Below the pieces are notes generated by a model that saw only the letters and a list, made by a program, of their open reading frames with translations, searched no databases and was not told the DNA's origin. Both the position numbers and the translations under genes were made by a program. From Paenibacillus farraposensis (GTDB lineage: Bacteria > Bacillota > Bacilli > Paenibacillales > Paenibacillaceae), in assembly GCF_020736845.1 (NCBI RefSeq), contig NZ_JAFFQR010000101.1, forward strand, positions 1 to 64,000: a stretch of 64,000 nt of DNA. The letters are read 5' to 3'. Each line of letters opens with the position of its first letter. Position 1 is the stretch's first letter. Positions 45,753 to 56,344 of the stretch are shown piece by piece.

Positions 45753-47366
45753 ATGATTCCAAGATATATAGTTGATTTTGATGCTTCAGAATTGACGCAA
45801 TTGGAAGCTGACGTGTTAATTATCGGCTCGGGCATTGCAGGGTTATATACGGCGATTAAGGCCGCGGAGAATCGGAGCGTGTTGCTGATCACCAAGAAGG
45901 CCTTGATGGAAAGCAACACGCGTTATGCGCAAGGTGGCATCGCTGCTGTCACATCGGGCGAGGATACACCTGCTTCTCATATGCAGGACACCTTCATTGC
46001 TGGTGCGGGCCTATGTGAACCAGAGGCCGTGCGGGCGCTTGTTCATGAGGGGCCTGATGGCATACAGGAGCTAATACGATTGGGGACGGCATTTGACCGG
46101 GAGAATGGCGAACTTGCCCTGACACGGGAAGGCGCACATAGTCATCGGCGCATTTTGCATGCCAACGGAGATGCTACCGGGTATGAAGTGGTTCGTGCAT
46201 TGTCTGAGCAGGTTGTAGCCCATCCCGCTATTCAAGTGTGGGAAGAGAGTATGGTCATCGATCTGCTGACTGAGCATGGCGAATGTATCGGGGCTCTCGT
46301 CCAAAAGCCGGATGGTGAAAGATGGTATGTGACTGCTAACGCCACGATTTTATGCTCGGGAGGAAGCGGGCAATTATTTCGCTATACGACCAACCCCGAT
46401 ATCGCAACCGGTGATGGGACTGCTATGGCATATCGTGCAGGAGCGGCTGTACGGGATATGGAGTTCATTCAGTTCCATCCGACGGCGTTGTGCCATCCGG
46501 GTGCCCCGCGGTTTCTGATATCCGAAGCCGTGCGTGGAGAAGGGGCTGTGTTGCGCAATATTCACGGAGAACGATTCATGGAGCAATATGATTCCCGGCA
46601 GGAGCTCGCACCCAGAGATATTGTAGCCCGTGCGATCGTTCATGAAATGGAACGTACACAAGCTGCATTTGTATATCTGGATATTACACATGAGCCGTCT
46701 GAGCGGGTTAAGCAGCGTTTTCCAACGATCTATCGGACATGCCTATCCTTCGGTTTGGATATGACGACAGACTGGATTCCGATTGCACCAGCCGCGCATT
46801 ATATGATGGGCGGCGTTCAGACCAATTTGTACGGGGAAAGCACGATTGCGCGCTTGTTCGCCTGCGGCGAAGTTTCTTCCACAGGCGTTCATGGAGCTAA
46901 CCGTTTGGCGAGCAATTCATTATCTGAAGCGATCGTATTCGGCAGCAGAATTGCCCAGCGGCTGCATTCATTGCCACCGCTAGCTGGCCGTACCTTAATA
47001 GCATATAATGATAACCGTGCAGAGCTTCGGTCTTTGTCGGTCGTGGAGGAGCGGCGCAAGCTGCAAAAAACCATGGTTCGTTATGCGGGGGTTCACCGGC
47101 ATGGCGAAGGGTTACAAGCAGCGTTAGATGCGCTGCATGCCCAGCTGTCTGTTTTTAAGGCTGTGATTACCAGCCAGGAAGAGATGGAATTTGCCAATTT
47201 GCTCACCTGTGCTTTGTTAGTGACAGACGGTGCCCTATTACGTGAGGAGAGCCGAGGGGCCCATTATCGTGAGGATTTCCCGAAGACAAATGATAGCGTA
47301 TGGCACAAGCATGTTCAGCAGCGGCGCGAGCAAGGCATAACGGAGGAGTGTGTTCATGACATTTAA
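45753..47366 (+). CDS. nadB: L-aspartate oxidase
   Basis: A 537-residue FAD enzyme, the first step of de novo NAD synthesis, turning aspartate into iminoaspartate. The FAD motif is IIGSGIAGLY near residue 24. NTRYAQGGIAAV, EFIQFHPTALCHPG and HGANRLASNSLSEAIVFG are family signatures. The open frame reaches back to 45681, but the ATG at 45753 follows AGGTGAAGG. It overlaps nadC by 11 bases. Quinolinate synthase nadA is not in the window. B. subtilis has its nad genes elsewhere. Confidence 0.95.
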   Translation: MIPRYIVDFDASELTQLEADVLIIGSGIAGLYTAIKAAENRSVLLITKKALMESNTRYAQGGIAAVTSGEDTPASHMQDTFIAGAGLCEPEAVRALVHEGPDGIQELIRLGTAFDRENGELALTREGAHSHRRILHANGDATGYEVVRALSEQVVAHPAIQVWEESMVIDLLTEHGECIGALVQKPDGERWYVTANATILCSGGSGQLFRYTTNPDIATGDGTAMAYRAGAAVRDMEFIQFHPTALCHPGAPRFLISEAVRGEGAVLRNIHGERFMEQYDSRQELAPRDIVARAIVHEMERTQAAFVYLDITHEPSERVKQRFPTIYRTCLSFGLDMTTDWIPIAPAAHYMMGGVQTNLYGESTIARLFACGEVSSTGVHGANRLASNSLSEAIVFGSRIAQRLHSLPPLAGRTLIAYNDNRAELRSLSVVEERRKLQKTMVRYAGVHRHGEGLQAALDALHAQLSVFKAVITSQEEMEFANLLTCALLVTDGALLREESRGAHYREDFPKTNDSVWHKHVQQRREQGITEECVHDI

Positions 47367-48246
47367 TAGTGAGCATTATGGAGAGTTTAGCGGATATCAG
47401 GAGGAACTGTTGGCACAGATTCGCAGCTGGCTGCGTGAAGATACCGGTTCAGGCGATGTGACCACGCGCTGGACCATTGAGCAGGGACACCAGTCCAAGG
47501 CTGTCATTCATGCCAAGGAGCCCGGCATTGTTGCAGGCTTACCTGTGGCCGCCCTCGTATTCCAGATCGTTGATCCTTCCTTGTCGTTCACTCCGCTGGT
47601 GACTGATGGACAGGCGATCGATAAGGGAAGCATTCTGGCTGAAGTCAATGGAAGTACCCACGCGATTTTAACCGGGGAGCGACTGGCCCTCAATTTGCTC
47701 CAACGGATGTCCGGCATTGCAACGCGGACGCAATCTTTTGTAGAGCGATTGCATGGACTGCCTACCCGGCTGGTGGACACACGTAAAACAACACCAGGAC
47801 ATCGGCTGCTGGAGAAATACGCGGTTCGTGTAGGCGGCGGCTCGAATCATCGCTTTGGCCTCTACGATGCTGTTATGATTAAGGATAACCATATCAAGGG
47901 TGCGGGCGGTATTGCACAGGCGGTAAGCCGGGCGCGTGCCCATATTCCGCACACTATGACCATTGAAGTAGAAACAGAAAATATGGACCAGGTTCAGCAA
48001 GCTCTCGATGCCGGGGCGGATATTATTATGCTGGATAACATGTCCATTGAGAATATGAAGGAAGCCGTTCGTTACATTCGTGAACGGGCTCCCCATGCCA
48101 AAACGGAAGCCTCAGGCAATGTATCGCTGGATACGGTGCGTGCGATGGCTGAGAGCGGTGTAGATGTAATTTCTGTAGGCAGGCTGACATATTCTTTTGA
48201 TAATCTGGATATCAGCCTTGACCTTAACGCGAAGAAAGCTAGGTGA
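47356..48246 (+). CDS. nadC: nicotinate-nucleotide pyrophosphorylase (quinolinate phosphoribosyltransferase)
   Basis: A 296-residue enzyme joining quinolinate and PRPP to nicotinate mononucleotide with loss of CO2. Signatures are REDTGSGDVTT near the start, DTRKTTPGHRLLEKYAVRVGGG in the middle and IEVETENMDQ later. GTG at 47350 is in frame, but CGGAGG sits nine bases before the ATG at 47356. It overlaps the end of nadB and is followed six bases on by coaX, so nadB-nadC-coaX may be one cofactor operon. Confidence 0.96.
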   Translation: MTFNSEHYGEFSGYQEELLAQIRSWLREDTGSGDVTTRWTIEQGHQSKAVIHAKEPGIVAGLPVAALVFQIVDPSLSFTPLVTDGQAIDKGSILAEVNGSTHAILTGERLALNLLQRMSGIATRTQSFVERLHGLPTRLVDTRKTTPGHRLLEKYAVRVGGGSNHRFGLYDAVMIKDNHIKGAGGIAQAVSRARAHIPHTMTIEVETENMDQVQQALDAGADIIMLDNMSIENMKEAVRYIRERAPHAKTEASGNVSLDTVRAMAESGVDVISVGRLTYSFDNLDISLDLNAKKAR

Positions 48247-48252
48247 CACCCA

Positions 48253-49020
48253 TTGATTCTTGTAGTGGATGTAGGTAATACCAATATTGTTCTGGGGATG
48301 TACAAGGAAAGCGAGCTGCTGCATCATTACCGGATCAGTACCTCCCGACAGACAACCGCTGATGAATACGGCGTACTTATACATAATCTTTTTGGTATGG
48401 GTGGCGTATTAAAGGATGACATTCAAGGGGTTATTATTTCCTCAGTTGTTCCGCCGTTAATTCGTGTAATGGAGGAAATGTGCGACAAATACATAGGCAG
48501 AACGCCGTTAATCGTCGGACCGGGAATCAAAACCGGTCTTAACCTGCGCTATGAAAATCCGCGTGAAGTAGGGGCAGACCGAATTGTGAACGCAGTAGCT
48601 GCTGTTGAGCAGTTTGGCGGGCCGCTGGTTGTGGTGGATTTTGGCACAGCAACGACGTTTGATTGTATTGATGATAAGGGAAACTATTTGGGTGGAGTGA
48701 TCGTGCCGGGTATCGGAATTTCAACCGAGGCACTGTATCAACGGGCTTCCAAGCTGCCTCGCATTGAGCTGGAGAAACCGAGGAAGATCATTGGGCGCAA
48801 TACCGTTCATGCCATGCAAGCCGGGATTATATTCGGTTACGCGGGGCAAGTAGACGGCATTGTGAGGCGTATTAAGGAAGAAATGCAGGCGGAGCCTACC
48901 GTGATTGCAACCGGAGGCCTGGCTGAGCTCATCGCGTCAGAGACAGAGAGCATTCAGAAGGTGCTGCCGATGTTGACGCTCGAAGGCCTGCGAATCATTT
49001 ACCAACGTAACGCTGAATAA
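48253..49020 (+). CDS. coaX: type III pantothenate kinase
   Basis: A 255-residue kinase starting coenzyme A synthesis. The ASKHA-fold phosphate motif [12 protein letters not shown] opens the protein. [15 protein letters not shown] and [11 protein letters not shown] (about residues 93-128) hold the catalytic Asp and the pantothenate-binding pieces. The start is TTG after CTAGGTGA. Confidence 0.95.
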   Translation: MILVVDVGNTNIVLGMYKESELLHHYRISTSRQTTADEYGVLIHNLFGMGGVLKDDIQGVIISSVVPPLIRVMEEMCDKYIGRTPLIVGPGIKTGLNLRYENPREVGADRIVNAVAAVEQFGGPLVVVDFGTATTFDCIDDKGNYLGGVIVPGIGISTEALYQRASKLPRIELEKPRKIIGRNTVHAMQAGIIFGYAGQVDGIVRRIKEEMQAEPTVIATGGLAELIASETESIQKVLPMLTLEGLRIIYQRNAE

Positions 49021-49036
49021 AAAAGTGGATATAAGC

Positions 49037-49088
49037 TGCCGCTAAGGCCAGCCGATGATATTATCGGTTTGGATTGGCGGCGTTTTTC
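49037..49088 (+). terminator. terminator after coaX
   Basis: A branched hairpin closed by CTGCCGC and GGCGGCG, with an inner CCGAT/ATCGG stem, followed by TTTTT. The stretch 49089-49226 shows no gene. Confidence 0.7.
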
Positions 49089-49235
49089 GTCAATACTGAA
49101 ATGTGTTACGATTTTGAACGATTCGCGTGAATTGTCAGCGCAGGTTGTGTATATAGAGAAATCATGTTTAGTTGTGCCGAAACACAAACAAAATGAAGCA
49201 GCATAGCTGCCCTGGATAATAAGGAGGATATCAAT

Positions 49236-50120
49236 ATGGAACAGAAACAGGATCGGCTTATTCGTGGAACAGCCATGGATGGAAGGGTTAGAGCTTTTGC
49301 TGTTCGGACAACACAACTCGTAGAAGAATTGCGGAGAAGACATGATACTTACCCTACTGCCACCGCTGCTTTGGGGCGTACACTCACGGCAGGTGCGATG
49401 ATGGGCTCGATGCTAAAAGGCAAAGAGCGACTGACCATCCAAGTGAAAGGTGACGGCCCGATTGGGCAGATCGTCGTTGATGCCAATGCTTCAGGCGAGG
49501 TGCGAGGCTATGTTACCGAACCGCATGTACATTTGCCAAGCAATAGCATGGGCAAGCTGGATGTTGCAGGTGCAGTAGGTACAGAAGGCTTCATTCATAT
49601 TATCAAGGATTTGGGGTTAAAAGAACCCTATCGCGGTAGTATTCCGATTATTTCTGGTGAACTGGGTGAGGACTTTACCTATTATTTTGCCAAATCGGAG
49701 CAGACACCATCGGCAGTGGGCTTAGGTGTTTTGGTGGATACGGACAACTCCGTTATTGTGGCAGGCGGTTTCATTGTTCAGCTGCTTCCGGGCTTGAATG
49801 ATGACGAGATTACCGCTATTGAAAATGCAGTTGGTTCCATTCCCCCAGTTACAGCTCTGCTGGATCAAGGATTGGAGCTTGATGAAATGCTGCGTTGGAT
49901 GCTGCCGGATGTTCGGATTCTCGACGAGACGGATATTCATTTTCAATGTGAATGCTCACGGGAACGTGTAGAGAAAACATTAATCAGCTTGGGGCAAAGT
50001 GAATTAGAACAGTTGATTGAGGAGGAGGGGCAAGCCGAAGTTGTATGCCACTTCTGTAATGAGGCTTATCAGTTTAACAAGGAAGCCTTGCAAAGTCTGT
50101 TAGATCAGGCCAAAACTTAA
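49236..50120 (+). CDS. hslO: redox-regulated chaperone Hsp33
   Basis: A 294-residue holdase chaperone switched on by oxidation. The N-terminal domain (DRLIRGTAMDGRVRAFAV) is typical. The C-terminal redox switch has CxC (CEC, about residue 236) and CxxC (CHFC, about residue 268), the four zinc-binding cysteines that form disulfides under stress. AAGGAGG precedes the ATG. It sits between coaX and yacD as in B. subtilis. Confidence 0.96.
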   Translation: MEQKQDRLIRGTAMDGRVRAFAVRTTQLVEELRRRHDTYPTATAALGRTLTAGAMMGSMLKGKERLTIQVKGDGPIGQIVVDANASGEVRGYVTEPHVHLPSNSMGKLDVAGAVGTEGFIHIIKDLGLKEPYRGSIPIISGELGEDFTYYFAKSEQTPSAVGLGVLVDTDNSVIVAGGFIVQLLPGLNDDEITAIENAVGSIPPVTALLDQGLELDEMLRWMLPDVRILDETDIHFQCECSRERVEKTLISLGQSELEQLIEEEGQAEVVCHFCNEAYQFNKEALQSLLDQAKT

Positions 50121-50141
50121 CCGGACGGGCGGGTGGAAGCG

Positions 50142-51086
50142 ATGACTACACGGGAGAAAGGGTTATGGGCAGCTGTCATTATCCTGACCGTTAGCGTCGC
50201 CGCCTTGGGTGGTTTGATCATGCTTCGGGGGCTATCAAAGCCGGGTGATATAATCAAGGATGACGACGATCATACTGTGGCGGAGATCGGTCAGGAAGGC
50301 ATATCTGAGGAACAATGGGTTGCGGAACTGAAGAAGCGATATGGAGCCAATACGCTGTTGCAAATGCTGAATCGTAAGGCCGTACAAGCTGAAACTAAGC
50401 GTCTTGGGATTCAAGTTACCCAAGGAGATTTACAGCAGGTGCTAGAGCAAGACAGTAAAGGGTATGCCTCAGAACAAGCTTATTTTGAGGAAATGCAGCA
50501 GCAGTTTGGTTTGGGTCCGGTTGATTTGCGGAATGAAGCGAAATACCGGATTGGGTTGGAGAAAATAGCCACGCAGGGCATTCAAATTGGAGAAGCCGAG
50601 GTTGATCGGTATTGGAAGGAGCATCCCGAAGAATTTGCTGCTGGCAAGCAGATCAAGCTGGCAGTTCTTTATGTGGCAAAAGCCGAGGAAGCAGAAGGGA
50701 TGCTGGCGCGGGTCAAACAAGGAGAACAGTTTGATGCGCTGATTCAAGAACATTCAGGGCAGCACCTGGGGAATAATACCGGCGGACAGCTGGGATGGGT
50801 AGATGAGTATGACCCCTTTCAACCGGAGGCGATTATGAAGGCAGCGAGAGAATTAACCCCTGGGGATGTGGCGGGTCCCATAGCTGTTAACGATGGCTAT
50901 GCTGTTATTTTTGTGGACGATATTCGTCTGAAGGCTCCCCCGGATAAAGAAGAGATTCGACAGCAAATCCGCCGCTCTCTTGCGCTTGCACAAGCAGCTC
51001 CTTTGGAAGAGGTTGAGAAAAGCCTGCGTGATAAATATGGAGCTCGTATTTTATCCGAACAGGATAAACCCTCGGCTTCATTATGA
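50142..51086 (+). CDS. yacD: membrane-anchored PpiC-type peptidyl-prolyl isomerase (YacD-like)
   Basis: A 314-residue protein with an N-terminal anchor (about residues 8-28, LWAAVIILTVSVAALGGLI), a SurA-like helical domain and a parvulin domain at about 180-270. The latter has IKLAVLYVAKAEEAE, LGNNTGGQLGWVDEYD and DGYAVIFVDDI. It resembles PrsA but has no lipobox. GTG at 50133 is in frame; the ATG at 50142, after GGGCGGGTGG, is preferred. It is the second parvulin-type foldase in the window. Confidence 0.85.
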   Translation: MTTREKGLWAAVIILTVSVAALGGLIMLRGLSKPGDIIKDDDDHTVAEIGQEGISEEQWVAELKKRYGANTLLQMLNRKAVQAETKRLGIQVTQGDLQQVLEQDSKGYASEQAYFEEMQQQFGLGPVDLRNEAKYRIGLEKIATQGIQIGEAEVDRYWKEHPEEFAAGKQIKLAVLYVAKAEEAEGMLARVKQGEQFDALIQEHSGQHLGNNTGGQLGWVDEYDPFQPEAIMKAARELTPGDVAGPIAVNDGYAVIFVDDIRLKAPPDKEEIRQQIRRSLALAQAAPLEEVEKSLRDKYGARILSEQDKPSASL

Positions 51087-51167
51087 ACATGGCGAATAGT
51101 GAGTTGGATGAAGGAAGCACGGTGCTGAGGACAAGGATCGGCAGCAACGTGGTTTCGATCGCTTGTA

Positions 51168-51196
51168 TTGACAATGGAATTGAAGATTGTTATGAT
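51168..51196 (+). promoter_or_regulatory. sigma-A promoter of cysK
   Basis: TTGACA, 17 bases, TATGAT. The leader would be about 110 bases. No S-box or T-box fold is seen in it. Confidence 0.8.
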
Positions 51197-51313
51197 TAGC
51201 GTATAAAACCAACCATTTTTATCGGAAATCAAATAACCACTGTAAAAACAAGAATGATCTACATGTGATTTCGCATTTTTTTAACATAACATCACAGTCA
51301 GGGAGGAACTATT

Positions 51314-52252
51314 ATGGCCAAAGTCGTTAATAACATTACCGAGCTTATCGGGGGAACCCCTCTTGTACGCCTTAATCGGATTGTACCGGAAGACAGTGCG
51401 GAAATTTATGTGAAGCTGGAATATCAGAACCCCGGCTCCAGTGTAAAAGACCGTATCGCAATTAGTATGGTGGAGGAAGCTGAACGTGAAGGGCTGCTCA
51501 AACCAGGCGGTACAATCATTGAAGCGACTAGCGGTAATACAGGAATCGGCTTGGCTATGGTTGCTGCTGCCAAAGGCTATAAGGCGGTGATTGTTATGCC
51601 GGAAACGATGAGTATTGAGCGTCGAAACCTGCTGCGCGCTTATGGAGCTGAACTTGTGTTGACGCCAGGATCGGAAGGCATGAATGGCTCCGTTAAGAAA
51701 ATGGAAGAGCTGCTGAGTGAAAATCCGGATTATTTTGCTGCAGAGCAGTTCAAAAACAAAGCGAACATCAAAATTCACCGTGAAACAACAGGCCCAGAGA
51801 TTGTGGAAGCCATTCGTTCTATCGGTGGGACTTTGGATGCTTTTGTAGCGGGTGTGGGAACAGGCGGAACCATCTCTGGTGCCGGAGAAGTGCTCAAGAA
51901 AGAATTCCCGGAGATCAAAATTGCCGCTGTAGAGCCGGCTTCTTCTCCGCTGTTGGCTGGCGGTAAGCCAGGGCCTCACAAACTTCAGGGACTCGGTGCC
52001 AACTTTATTCCTGAAATTTTGAACCGTGGCATCTATGATGAGATTATTCATGTAGAGAACGATGAAGCTTTTGAGGTAGCTCGTAAAGTAGCCAAGGAAG
52101 AAGGCATTTTGTCTGGTATTTCCTCTGGTGCTGCTGTACATGCGGCTTTGAAGCTGGCTAAGCGATTGGGCAAGGGCAAACGAATTGTTGTCATTATCCC
52201 AAGTAATGGTGAACGTTACCTGAGTACACCACTATATAATTTCGAGCTGTAA
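51314..52252 (+). CDS. cysK: cysteine synthase A
   Basis: A 312-residue PLP enzyme making cysteine from O-acetylserine and sulfide. [11 protein letters not shown] places the PLP lysine at residue 45. [13 protein letters not shown] binds substrate near residue 72, and [14 protein letters not shown] near 180 holds the phosphate. CAGGGAGGAA precedes the ATG. It lies between yacD and pabB as in B. subtilis, where it is under CymR; no CymR site was identified here. Confidence 0.97.
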   Translation: MAKVVNNITELIGGTPLVRLNRIVPEDSAEIYVKLEYQNPGSSVKDRIAISMVEEAEREGLLKPGGTIIEATSGNTGIGLAMVAAAKGYKAVIVMPETMSIERRNLLRAYGAELVLTPGSEGMNGSVKKMEELLSENPDYFAAEQFKNKANIKIHRETTGPEIVEAIRSIGGTLDAFVAGVGTGGTISGAGEVLKKEFPEIKIAAVEPASSPLLAGGKPGPHKLQGLGANFIPEILNRGIYDEIIHVENDEAFEVARKVAKEEGILSGISSGAAVHAALKLAKRLGKGKRIVVIIPSNGERYLSTPLYNFEL

Positions 52253-52281
52253 TTACGTTGAAATTGTGTATACTATAGTAA

Positions 52282-52327
52282 GGAATCCCTCATTTCCCTG
52301 TTGTCAGGGGGTGGGGGTTTCTTTTTA
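52282..52327 (+). terminator. terminator after cysK
   Basis: AATCCCTCATTTCCCTG pairs, with bulges, with CAGGGGGTGGGGGTT and runs into TCTTTTT. Confidence 0.8.
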
Positions 52328-52365
52328 AGGAGAGAATATCGACTTTTCGCAAAGGATGGAAGGGG

Positions 52366-54000
52366 ATGCACACACGGATGGAATCGACAGCTAGAGTGAC
52401 GCCGGCACAATGGCAGGTTTGGCAGGAGGAAGGCTGGAGCATACTCCCTTATATTGCCGAGTATCCGTTACCCGCGGGCGGTTTGCCGTTATCATGGCGA
52501 AAGGCATGGGAGGATTCATCACCATATGCCTTTTTGCTGGAGAGCGGTAAAGGCGGGAGATATACCTACCTGGGCTTAAATCCGGTTGCCGTATTGGAAG
52601 GCAAGGGAGAGCATGCGGTTTGGACGGATTTACAAAATGGGAATCATGGCGATCTATATGGTCAACCGCTGGCGGTTATAAATGACTGGATTGCTCCCTA
52701 CCGTTCGCCGCATGTACCTAACCTGCCTTTTTTCACAGGAGGATTAGCGGGGTATCTGAGCTACGATGTGGCTCGCTCGCTGGAGCGTCTGCCCATTCAA
52801 GCTGCAGATGATACAGACATACCTGATTATGTGTGGATGCGGGTAAATGAGCTTTGGATCTATGATCACGAAAAATCGTGCGTGTATTGTGCGGTTCATC
52901 TGCCGGCTTCTGTTCACGCGCAAGCCAATTGCCAGACCGATCATGCTGATCATGTTGTACACGATGAACAAAACTCCATACTTCGCGAGCATTATGCAGA
53001 AGCTGTCCGACGGGCAGAGCGGATGCGGATTCAGTGGAATGAAATCATGGATGCCGGAAAAACAGATCCAGCCTATTCTCATCGTTGTGCAAAACTTGCC
53101 GAAGCGGAGCTGGCGGCGGCTGTCCATCATGAATCTGAAGGCTGGGAAGCGGCATTCAACCAGGCCGATTTTGAGCATGCCGTGAAGCGTGTGCAGGCAT
53201 ATATTGCGCAGGGTGACGTATTTCAGGTTAACCTGTCGATTCGCCAGCAGCGCAAGCTCGCAGCCCGCCCTGAAGATATATATGAATGGCTTCGTCTGCT
53301 CAACCCATCTCCTTATATGGGGATGCTGCGCATGCCGGATTTGCAGATTGTCAGCGGCTCGCCGGAGCTGCTGGTGAAGCTGGAGAATGGACGCGTCAGT
53401 GCACGGCCTATCGCAGGCACAAGAAGAAGAGGGCTGACGCCGGACGAAGATGCCGCTATGGCTGCCGAACTGTTGTCGAGTGAAAAAGAACGTGCCGAGC
53501 ATATTATGCTCGTCGATCTGGAGCGCAACGATATCGGACGGATTGCCGAATATGGCTCGGTACATGTACCTGAGCTGCTGACTGTGGAGTATTATTCGCA
53601 TGTCATGCACCTGGTTTCCCAGGTTGAGGGGACATTGGCTTCTGGCCGTTCGGCCATAGATGTGATTGCCGCTACCTTTCCGGGTGGGACCATTACCGGA
53701 GCACCGAAGGTACGCACCATGGAAATTATTGAAGAATTGGAACCTGTCCGGCGAGGTCCATATACCGGGTCTCTTGGATGGATTGACTATAACGGCAATA
53801 TGGAATTAAATATTATAATAAGAACACTGGCTGTCAAAGGAAGCACCGCCTACTTACAGACAGGTGCGGGCATCGTTATTGATTCAGATCCGTACAGGGA
53901 GTATCGGGAATGCCGGAACAAGGCCAGAGCTGTCATAAAGGCAGTCCAATGTGGTGAAGAAGAAGCCGCTGCGAACAGGAGCGGTATCATAGGAGGGTGA
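52366..54000 (+). CDS. pabB: aminodeoxychorismate synthase component I
   Basis: A 544-residue chorismate-utilising enzyme that, with PabA ammonia, makes aminodeoxychorismate for folate. C-terminal motifs are [21 protein letters not shown] and [22 protein letters not shown] stretch at about residues 185-265 is less conserved, rich in His, Ala and Glu, and makes it longer than I recall for B. subtilis PabB (about 470). The ATG at 52366 uses AAAGGA nine bases upstream; 52378 is an alternative. Its end abuts pabA. Confidence 0.94.
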   Translation: MHTRMESTARVTPAQWQVWQEEGWSILPYIAEYPLPAGGLPLSWRKAWEDSSPYAFLLESGKGGRYTYLGLNPVAVLEGKGEHAVWTDLQNGNHGDLYGQPLAVINDWIAPYRSPHVPNLPFFTGGLAGYLSYDVARSLERLPIQAADDTDIPDYVWMRVNELWIYDHEKSCVYCAVHLPASVHAQANCQTDHADHVVHDEQNSILREHYAEAVRRAERMRIQWNEIMDAGKTDPAYSHRCAKLAEAELAAAVHHESEGWEAAFNQADFEHAVKRVQAYIAQGDVFQVNLSIRQQRKLAARPEDIYEWLRLLNPSPYMGMLRMPDLQIVSGSPELLVKLENGRVSARPIAGTRRRGLTPDEDAAMAAELLSSEKERAEHIMLVDLERNDIGRIAEYGSVHVPELLTVEYYSHVMHLVSQVEGTLASGRSAIDVIAATFPGGTITGAPKVRTMEIIEELEPVRRGPYTGSLGWIDYNGNMELNIIIRTLAVKGSTAYLQTGAGIVIDSDPYREYRECRNKARAVIKAVQCGEEEAAANRSGIIGG

Positions 54001-54005
54001 GCCGT

Positions 54006-54581
54006 ATGATTTTGGTGATTGATAATTATGATTCGTTTACGTACAATCTTGTTCAATATTTGGGTGAACTTGGTGAAGAAGTGACCGTAAAGCGGAACGA
54101 TGAGATTGATGTGAAAGGCATAGAAGAGCTGGCACCAGAGCATATATTGATCTCGCCGGGTCCATGCACGCCGAGCGAGGCGGGAATATCGCTGGATGTG
54201 ATTCGTCATTTTAAAGGTCGTATTCCGATCTTCGGTGTATGTCTCGGCCACCAGGCCATCGGACAGGCATTTGGCGGGAAGGTTATCCGGGCTGAACGGC
54301 TCATGCACGGTAAAACATCTCCGATTCTCCATCATAATACATCGGTATTCGAAGGCTTGCCATCACCGTTCACGGCCACCCGTTATCATTCGTTGCTGGT
54401 GGAGCGCGAGAGCCTGCCTGAATGTCTGGAAATTACCGCTGAAACCGCAGAAGGTGAAATTATGGGGTTGCGGCATAAGGAATTTGCTGTTGAAGGAGTT
54501 CAGTTCCATCCTGAATCTATTATTACCGATTATGGGCATCAACTGTTGCGAAATTTCCTTAAACGTAAGGTAGGCGTCTGA
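54006..54581 (+). CDS. pabA: glutamine amidotransferase PabA/TrpG
   Basis: A 191-residue class I glutaminase subunit that supplies ammonia to PabB. The catalytic triad motifs are [11 protein letters not shown] near residue 79 and QFHPES near 167. In B. subtilis the same subunit also serves anthranilate synthase. GTG at 53997 is only one base after AGGAGG; ATG at 54006, ten bases away, begins [15 protein letters not shown] and is chosen. Confidence 0.96.
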   Translation: MILVIDNYDSFTYNLVQYLGELGEEVTVKRNDEIDVKGIEELAPEHILISPGPCTPSEAGISLDVIRHFKGRIPIFGVCLGHQAIGQAFGGKVIRAERLMHGKTSPILHHNTSVFEGLPSPFTATRYHSLLVERESLPECLEITAETAEGEIMGLRHKEFAVEGVQFHPESIITDYGHQLLRNFLKRKVGV

Positions 54582-54584
54582 TTC

Positions 54585-55481
54585 ATGAAATATATCGGAG
54601 TTAACGGCGTCCTCACGGAAGCCGCAAAGGCCGTGATTCACGTAAGTGATCACGGTTTTTTATACGGAATGGGCTTGTTTGAAACGTTCCGCACCTACAA
54701 GGGTGTTCCATTTCTGCTCGATCGGCATCTACATAGACTGGCAGAGGGCTGCCGAATGCTGGGTATTCCTTTTCAGCCGGATGAGGAGCAGCTTACCAGC
54801 CAAATCCAAAGTCTGATGGCGGCAAATGGGCTGGACGAAGCCTATATCCGGTATACCGTATCAGCAGGTGAAGAGGTGCTGGGCTTGCCGACCGGTGATT
54901 ATACGCGGCCCAACCATATTCTGTTCGCCAAGCCGCTGCCCTCTGCAAATCCGCGAGCCGGGGAATCGAATTCCCCATCGGCGCTACAGCTGCTGCGAAC
55001 CCCAAGAAACACGCCAGAGGGTGAGGTTCGCTTAAAATCACTCCACTTTATGAACAATATTATTGCGAAGCGGGAGCTTCAGCAGTATGCCGCAGCCGTT
55101 CAATATAAGGCCGAAGGAATGATGCTCACGGCCAATGGTTTTCTGGCGGAGGGAATGGTCAGCAACCTGTTTTTTGTGCGACATCATACGTTGTGCACGC
55201 CTGACCTGTCGACTGGCATTCTGCCGGGCATTACACGCGGGCTTATTTTGGAGCTGGCAGAAGCGCGAGGCATTCCCTATGAGCAAGGTTTGTATCGTTG
55301 GGACGAGCTGCAGCGGGCTGATGAAATTTTTATAACCAACTCTATTCAGGAAATACGACCTGTCCATCTGCTGCTGGAGCCGGAAGGAGCGGCCTATCAC
55401 GTATCCGGTTCCTTGGCACAGACCGGGTCTATAACAGGTTTGCTGCTGCACGATTATAGACAGAAAGCAGGGATCAAGTGA
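54585..55481 (+). CDS. pabC: aminodeoxychorismate lyase
   Basis: A 298-residue fold-type IV PLP enzyme releasing para-aminobenzoate and pyruvate. It opens with GVNGVLTEAAKAVIHVSDHGFLYGMGLFETFRTY; the PLP lysine is in VRLKSLHFMNN near residue 149, and GILPGITRGLILELA follows. It is similar to branched-chain and D-amino-acid transaminases, but its place in a pab-fol operon decides the role. Its stop overlaps the GTG of folP by four bases. Confidence 0.94.
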   Translation: MKYIGVNGVLTEAAKAVIHVSDHGFLYGMGLFETFRTYKGVPFLLDRHLHRLAEGCRMLGIPFQPDEEQLTSQIQSLMAANGLDEAYIRYTVSAGEEVLGLPTGDYTRPNHILFAKPLPSANPRAGESNSPSALQLLRTPRNTPEGEVRLKSLHFMNNIIAKRELQQYAAAVQYKAEGMMLTANGFLAEGMVSNLFFVRHHTLCTPDLSTGILPGITRGLILELAEARGIPYEQGLYRWDELQRADEIFITNSIQEIRPVHLLLEPEGAAYHVSGSLAQTGSITGLLLHDYRQKAGIK

Positions 55482-56344
55482 ACATACCAACTCTTTATCA
55501 ACGCAGTTATCGTATGGGGGAGGCCCAGCTTACGCTCGGACATGCCACACAGATCATGGGCATACTGAATGTGACCCCGGATTCATTTTCCGATGGGGGA
55601 TTACATCAAAGCCCGGAGATTGCTGTTTTACACGCTTTAAAGCTGGTTGAGGACGGGGCCGATATAATTGACGTTGGCGGAGAATCTACCCGTCCGGGTC
55701 ATGATCCGGTAGGTGTGGAGGAGGAGCTGGACCGGGTTATCCCGGTGATTCAGGCGATCCATCGTATCGCACCGCACATTCCGCTATCAGTAGACACTTA
55801 CAAAGCCGAGGTGGCCCGGCAGGCACTTGAAGCGGGCGCCCACATCATTAATGATGTGTGGGGGTTTAAGGCAGACCCCGACATGGCGAGTGTCGCTGCC
55901 GAATTCGATTGTCCAGTCATTTTGATGCATAATCGTCATGACCGCAACTATACCGATTTGGTATCCGATATGCTGGCCGATTTGAAAGAAAGCGTCCAAT
56001 TGGCGCTGGATGCGGGTGTACGTGAGGAACAGATTATTTTAGACCCGGGTATCGGTTTTGCCAAGGATTACGATGAAAATATTCATGTCATGACTTCTCT
56101 TGATGCATTGGCTCAGCTTGGTTATCCGCTGTTACTGGCTACATCGCGCAAAAGATTCATCCGTACAGCACTGGATTTGCCTGCACATGATGTGGTAGAG
56201 GGCACAGCGGCTACGGTTGCTTTTGGTATTGCGCAAGGGTGCCAGATTGTGCGCGTACACGATGTGGCACAAATCAAACGCACGGTGCGTATGTGTGATG
56301 CGATGGTGTACGGGTCTAAAAATGCACTGAGTTATGGCGGGTAA
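55478..56344 (+). CDS. folP: dihydropteroate synthase
   Basis: A 288-residue TIM-barrel enzyme that joins para-aminobenzoate to the pterin, the target of sulfonamides. Signatures are MGILNVTPDSFSDGG near residue 26, DVGGESTRPGHDPV near 65, HIINDVWGFKADP and LDPGIGFAKDYDENI, and a late ATSRKRFI. It starts with GTG in a GTGA overlap with pabC. Confidence 0.96.
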   Translation: MNIPTLYQRSYRMGEAQLTLGHATQIMGILNVTPDSFSDGGLHQSPEIAVLHALKLVEDGADIIDVGGESTRPGHDPVGVEEELDRVIPVIQAIHRIAPHIPLSVDTYKAEVARQALEAGAHIINDVWGFKADPDMASVAAEFDCPVILMHNRHDRNYTDLVSDMLADLKESVQLALDAGVREEQIILDPGIGFAKDYDENIHVMTSLDALAQLGYPLLLATSRKRFIRTALDLPAHDVVEGTAATVAFGIAQGCQIVRVHDVAQIKRTVRMCDAMVYGSKNALSYGG

